A stretch of 64,000 bases of DNA from positions 29,340,238-29,404,237 of the forward strand of contig NC_060236.1 in NCBI RefSeq assembly GCF_021155775.2, given 5' to 3'. This document shows, piece after piece, positions 59,094 to 64,000 of the stretch. Origin of the DNA: Neodiprion pinetum (taxonomy: Eukaryota > Arthropoda > Insecta > Hymenoptera > Diprionidae). The first letter of the stretch is position 1, and each line of letters opens with the position of its first letter. Below the pieces are notes generated by a model. It was not told the DNA's origin. It saw nothing but the letters and a program-made list of their open reading frames with translations, and did not search any database. Both the position numbers and the translations under genes were made by a program.

Positions 59094-62000
59094 TTTAGGC
59101 GGGTATGGGTGTAAACCCACCCTTGTTGGCGAAGCTATGCGCCGCCCGCGAATCAATATACCACCTTGGAAAAGAGGCCAATAAGAGAGTTTACTACGTT
59201 CATTGCGGCAGATGAGCGCTGGGAAACAATCCACACGATTATTACCGACGCATTATCCACGATGAGACGGGATTTTTAACAGTAATCACTCACTGACAAT
59301 CCCTACCACCCCCGCTTATTGTTTTTTACATACTTCCTATAAATCAAAATCAGAGCCTCACTTGACTAGAGTCGAGCGTTCCTAAAACCACGTAGGGGTC
59401 GGCATCGTTCGGGGATGTAATTTCCCTACCCTTATTCGTAGTTAGATGTCACGATAGGTTCATAGAACAGTTAAAAAAAAACTAGTAGCAGACTCGACAG
59501 AAGAGCGAGAAAAGTAATTAACCGTTTTTTGCCACGTTAAAAAGAAAACATGTAATAATTAGATCAATTTACACTTTTCTAAAATACAACCAAACAATTT
59601 TGTGTGAACGCGAACTATATCTATATCGTGCAGCCATGGCAGTACGGAATTTGTGGATGAAATCTCAAGTTATTTCCAGCACTCGAATCATCGAAAGTCA
59701 TTACAATTTGTAATTTCATTATTACGGGCGCGCCAAAAGCTCAGTGCCATCTGGTGGCCACTCGTTGCACCAGCAGTCACTCATACTTTTTGTTTCACTA
59801 TTGAAACAAGACAATCTAGACATTCTTCATTGTCAGAGACGCTTGATATAGTCAACATTCGGAAAGGCGATATCAAATCGAATTTCAATATCCGAAGAAC
59901 AAATTTACCGTAATTGGAAATAAGCAGTTTTCCTAGGCTCCGTTCGATTCGGTGAATAAGGTGGCGGGTCTAAGTGGACTCCGTAGTTCGTGGCGCAAGT
60001 TCGCCCTGGCGGCGTAAGGGTGAATTTTCGCCTGTCTGCTCAGTGATCGGCCACCCACCATACACCCGTGCGTCGCTACAGACAAAACGAATCGTGGGGT
60101 AGCGGAACAGCTCCGATATATAAGTGTTTGTGCCTTAGTACCCAGTGACCAGTGTAAGGTTTAAGCATTTTGTTAACAAGGTAAATGTCGCCATCGATCG
60201 GAGCTCCGGTACCGATGGACAATTGCCAACCCGTTTTTAAATAGCTTTCTATTTCGCACGTCTCTATATCCTGCCACCGAAATGCTACGTACTTACGCTA
60301 ACGTGCTGGATCGATTACATTTCTCGAGCGGAATAGCACAGCGAGCAAGACATGCTGCGCCTTTACAACTTGAGACGTAGTCGCTTGGCATTTCACATTT
60401 TTCCGTATCCGAACATCAGGCCCTCGCAGAGTTTAACCATTCCGTGGCTAAAGCCCCGATGATATTTTTCGCCCTCCTAAGGAATCGCCGAAAGCTCTCG
60501 TGTTGTGACATTTGTGCGAAATCTCGTTGCCACCGGGCGGCTAATTTATGATGAGCCTTAATAATGAACTTCAAGTATCGATAAATAGTGACATTTGCGA
60601 AACGGGATTGACTGCCACCGTGCCAATATCTCACACATGTTAAGAATTTCGCTAATTATTGCGAGTCGTCGATACATTCATCTACATGCTTTTGCCTATA
60701 ATACGCACAATTCTCTATACAATTCAAATACACAACCATTTCTGCAATAACGATTTGCAGCAATGCGGTACACGATTTTCAACCCTTTCAACGACATCGA
60801 CACTTTATACATTCATCGCTGTGTATCCGAGTTATCTGGAGAATGTCGTTGGCATATTTTACGTCTCAATTTATCGTTACGATGTAGATTCGTTCTTCGG
60901 ACTGTTCTGAATCCCCGCACACGCCCCCTACAGAATTGTGCCTGATATAAGTGTAAGGAGTCTCAAAGCCAAACTTTTCTCGTTAAATTTGCTACCATTC
61001 GACGAACGCTGTCGATTAGAATAGTCCAGGTTTCGGCGTGTGTAAAGTTTTTTTTTTTTTTTTGTTTTCGCCTGGTATATTAACAGCTAATTCACCGATC
61101 AAAGTCAAACTGCCCGCCTACTGCTTCGTTGGCACGGCAAGTCCTATGTGCACACGAATAGGTGTCTCGTACCTGCTGAAGCCTTTGACGGTTCAAGCCA
61201 ACCCTCAGGCACTTAATAATGCATAATATACGAAGGGGCAGAAGCGAGCACGAGGCTAGAGTTTTTTTTTTTTTTTTTTTATCCATCCCTTTTTCTCTTT
61301 CTCTTTTCTTTTTTATTTCTTTAAATTTCTCTCTCTCTCTCTCTGCCTAGGCCCACTCAAAATGTGCCGATTGTATCTGTTGGTGCCAGTGACCCCCTAT
61401 TGATTCCACGCTCAGCAGAGCACAGACCAGACCCCTCACCCTCGGCCTCCTCCTTCCCGCTCCCCCCTCTTCATCTCTCCTTCGCCCTCTCATCCTCCCG
61501 CCGCACTCGCCACCTCTCTCGTTATTTCCCTCTCTCGGTATCTCACTCTTTCTCACCCTACATTCGCAGCCAACCGCGTATTCGACGCCTCCGCCGCCGC
61601 GGACAGGCGCTTTTCCACCCTTCCAACGGTGCGCTTGTAGGGATAGGTATGCCTGTATACATAGTGTACCTATATGTAGCCACGCAATGCACACAATTGC
61701 GAACGTCTTTGTCGGCGTGCGAAGCGCGGGTGGCTTAAAGGAAATTTATTCGAGTTACCTGAGAGGTCCTGCTCGTCGTTTTCTTCTTTATCCTACTCTG
61801 ATTACAACGTGAGAAGAATAACCGACGCGGATTAGCGATCTCCCCTCGGGAAACCCGAAAAGATGGGAAAGGAGTTATGGGTCGTTCTTTGACCTCGCTG
61901 ATCAATTTTCACAACATCGGTTCCTGACTCGATTATAAAAGACATCTGGTTATAACTGTTCTTTATCTTTATGAAAAAAGATTATGGAGATATTCGAAAG

Positions 62001-64000
62001 GGGGCGTCCATTAATTACGTAAGGTGTTTTTTTTTTTTTTTTTTCAAGTTTGAACCACCCACTTCCTCGGTGAAAATTGGTAAGATGTGGTGGTATCTTC
62101 CCTTCCCCTCACGTGAGATTTACCCTATAATTTGTAAATAATTAAATTTATTTGATAAGTTCATGTATTTTGCTTCACACCACTAAATACCTAATATTCA
62201 ATATTTTCTGTGCCCGGGATTGATTTTGTCATGTAAAATATTATCTGTTATTATAATGTATATTGTCGGAATCAAAAAGTTGACGTGAGATTTTTATCAA
62301 CTCCCCCCCCCTATTTTGATCTCACGTAAGTAATGGACGCCCCCAAAGAGAGTTGGATGCTTGAGGTGTTTTCTTCGAAATATTCAATCGTTTCTTCTCA
62401 TTTCCGTACAATTATTCAGTAAAATAAAATAATTCTTACTCCTCGAAATTACCCAGATGCATTTTTCAGACTTTAAAAAAAGGCGCTAACGAAAACTCGT
62501 GGCATTGCATTTTTCAGTAGAACGATTACGTGCTCAATCGTATGTTCGATACGTGTAAATGAAGTTGTGAGGCATAATTGAATTAGACGAAATAAATTCT
62601 CATTAAAGTCTATCACCGATGGTTACGTGGGATGGAAAACGGGCCACTCGGTAAACACATGGTATTGATTATTCGTGATTTGAGGGCCGAGGAAGGGAAG
62701 AATAAATAAATAGTATCGGTATTTCTTATTCCAGTTGCGAAAAACGAAGAACAAAAAACGATCTACAGTTTTTACCCTAAAATCAGATTAATTTCTCACC
62801 TTAGAATTTGTGGGTACAGAAAGTCAAGAATAGAGAAAGAAAGGTGTATAATACTTAAGAGAAAGTGCGGTGATCATGAACGATAATACGGGAAAAGGGT
62901 AACGAATCGAATTTTGCGGGCTTGTCTTGTAAACTCTTAAGAGTAGGAAATCCAAGTCAGGCGTGTAATCACCCCACGTGCATTGATCGTCTCGTAAGTA
63001 CCGATAAAGTTCTACGTACCCAGAGGTACCTACCCATACTCGGTACGTTGTACGATTTACCTGAGCCAGGTTGCGAAGGAAAGGGTACGTAGAATCGATA
63101 CGTATTAATACCTACACAACAAGACCTTGTATATCATTTTGGCATACATGCGAGTTATTTTTACACCTGGGAGGCTTACAACAAAGCTGGTCTAGACCCC
63201 AGGGCTCTTGGATGCCCCTTGGCTGCAACGCCACTATCGTTCATCGCGTGGATATAATAATCATAACAATAATGACAGTAATAAAGGTATACGTGCAGAT
63301 GGACGCATACACGCTCGCGTAAGTGAATCGCTTCTCAAGATCCCCTCGGTACCGTGACTCATCGTCGTCATCCGGTCAGGACGAGGTGGCTCCCGACGCA
63401 AAGGGAAGTCTTAGCATGTAAAGATTTATTCCGTCCGGATTGGTAAAATCTCCTCGCGCCCGATAGTGTCTTGCTTCTTCTACTTTTACTCCAAGTGAGA
63501 ATAATGTGGATGGAAATGTGAACAATTGATCGTGAGATTGAAAGCAGTTCTGCGCTTAGTAAGGGTGTAGAATAGACACGGCCTTTTGTTCGTGAAATTC
63601 ACTTTGCTGTCGGTGCCCACTTCGCCCTGGCCGGTCTCCCCTACTCGTCGATCCTCGATGCATGTATATCGATCCTGCTCTTAGCATTTGACACACGAAA
63701 CGGACACGTGAGCCACGGCGCGTGACTCTGGCTCTCTCCTATGACTCATTGTCAGTGTATTGAAAAGGAGAGATCTCTGTGAGCTGAGACCCTTTATTTG
63801 TCCTACACGCGAGCGCGGAGGGTGCCGGGATTCTTGAAAAACTTTCAATCCCTTTCAAGTTCTTACATTCTTTTATTTCGCGTAATAATCTTCAGTTTGT
63901 AATTTTACACTCGAGTATCTTGATCAAGTTTCGTTAGACAAGTGCCATGGTAGAAAATGTAAAACATCAATGTCAGTGTAAAATTGCAGTTTATCTTTGA
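59094..64000. other. Upstream region of beta1, no recognised gene
   Basis: It should contain the beta1 promoter and 5' UTR, but no start site could be fixed. Features are a T run at 61261-61280, a C/T-rich block at 61430-61560 and the MITE at 62000-62344. The remaining sequence to the window end shows no recognisable coding region. Confidence 0.5.
62000..62344. mobile_element. MITE with GGGGGCGTCCATTA terminal inverted repeats
   Basis: The left end GGGGGCGTCCATTAATTACG is repeated, inverted, at the right end as GTAAGTAATGGACGCCCCC, giving about 24 bp of TIR around a 345-bp AT-rich element. AAA flanks both ends and could be a target duplication. No coding capacity. Confidence 0.85.

Overview
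The window is eukaryotic and comes from an insect genome, most likely a hymenopteran. All recognisable coding sequence is split by GT-AG introns. Two genes are typical insect nicotinic acetylcholine receptor (nAChR) subunits, and the + strand one reads closest to the honeybee alpha7 / fly alpha5 type. The hymenopteran placement is an inference from remembered similarity, not a search. I see no operons, CRISPR array or prokaryotic-type system.

Layout. (1) 1-528, + strand: the last two coding exons of an N4BP2-like protein, ending in a Smr domain. (2) 529-5085: its 3' UTR, then an array of about four 439-bp tandem units (2236-4026) between two convergent genes. (3) 8354-5086, - strand: a near-complete MOK-type protein kinase in eleven coding exons; the start-codon exon was not found. 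(4) 8355-14280: about 6 kb without recognisable coding sequence, ending in the purine/pyrimidine-rich 5' region of the next gene. (5) 14281-48367, + strand: a complete alpha7-type nAChR subunit in eleven coding exons (573 codons plus stop) with very long introns that hold most of the repeats. (6) 48368-56694: AT-rich sequence between two 3' ends. (7) 59093-56695, - strand: a complete nAChR beta1 subunit in five coding exons (522 codons plus stop). (8) 59094-64000: upstream sequence of beta1, with one MITE.

How the genes relate. The alpha7-type subunit has the vicinal cysteines that build the principal acetylcholine site; beta1 lacks them and supplies a complementary face. Both are subunits of cation-selective neuronal receptors, and they lie tail to tail about 8.3 kb apart. 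MOK and N4BP2 have no obvious functional link to them.

The most unusual content is non-coding: several independent fold-back or MITE-like elements (17.4, 19.1, 25.1, 50.4, 53.7 and 62.0 kb), a duplicated intronic element carrying NRF1-like palindromes (35.1 and 40.1 kb), a family carrying CCGCCAT-TTGG (YY1-like) boxes, a minisatellite at 28.6-29.1 kb, and a 27-base G run. In the coding part the notable points are a histidine-rich M3-M4 loop in the alpha7-type subunit, a DLG in place of DFG in the kinase, and a probable GC-AG intron in the kinase gene. I found no clearly new multi-gene system.
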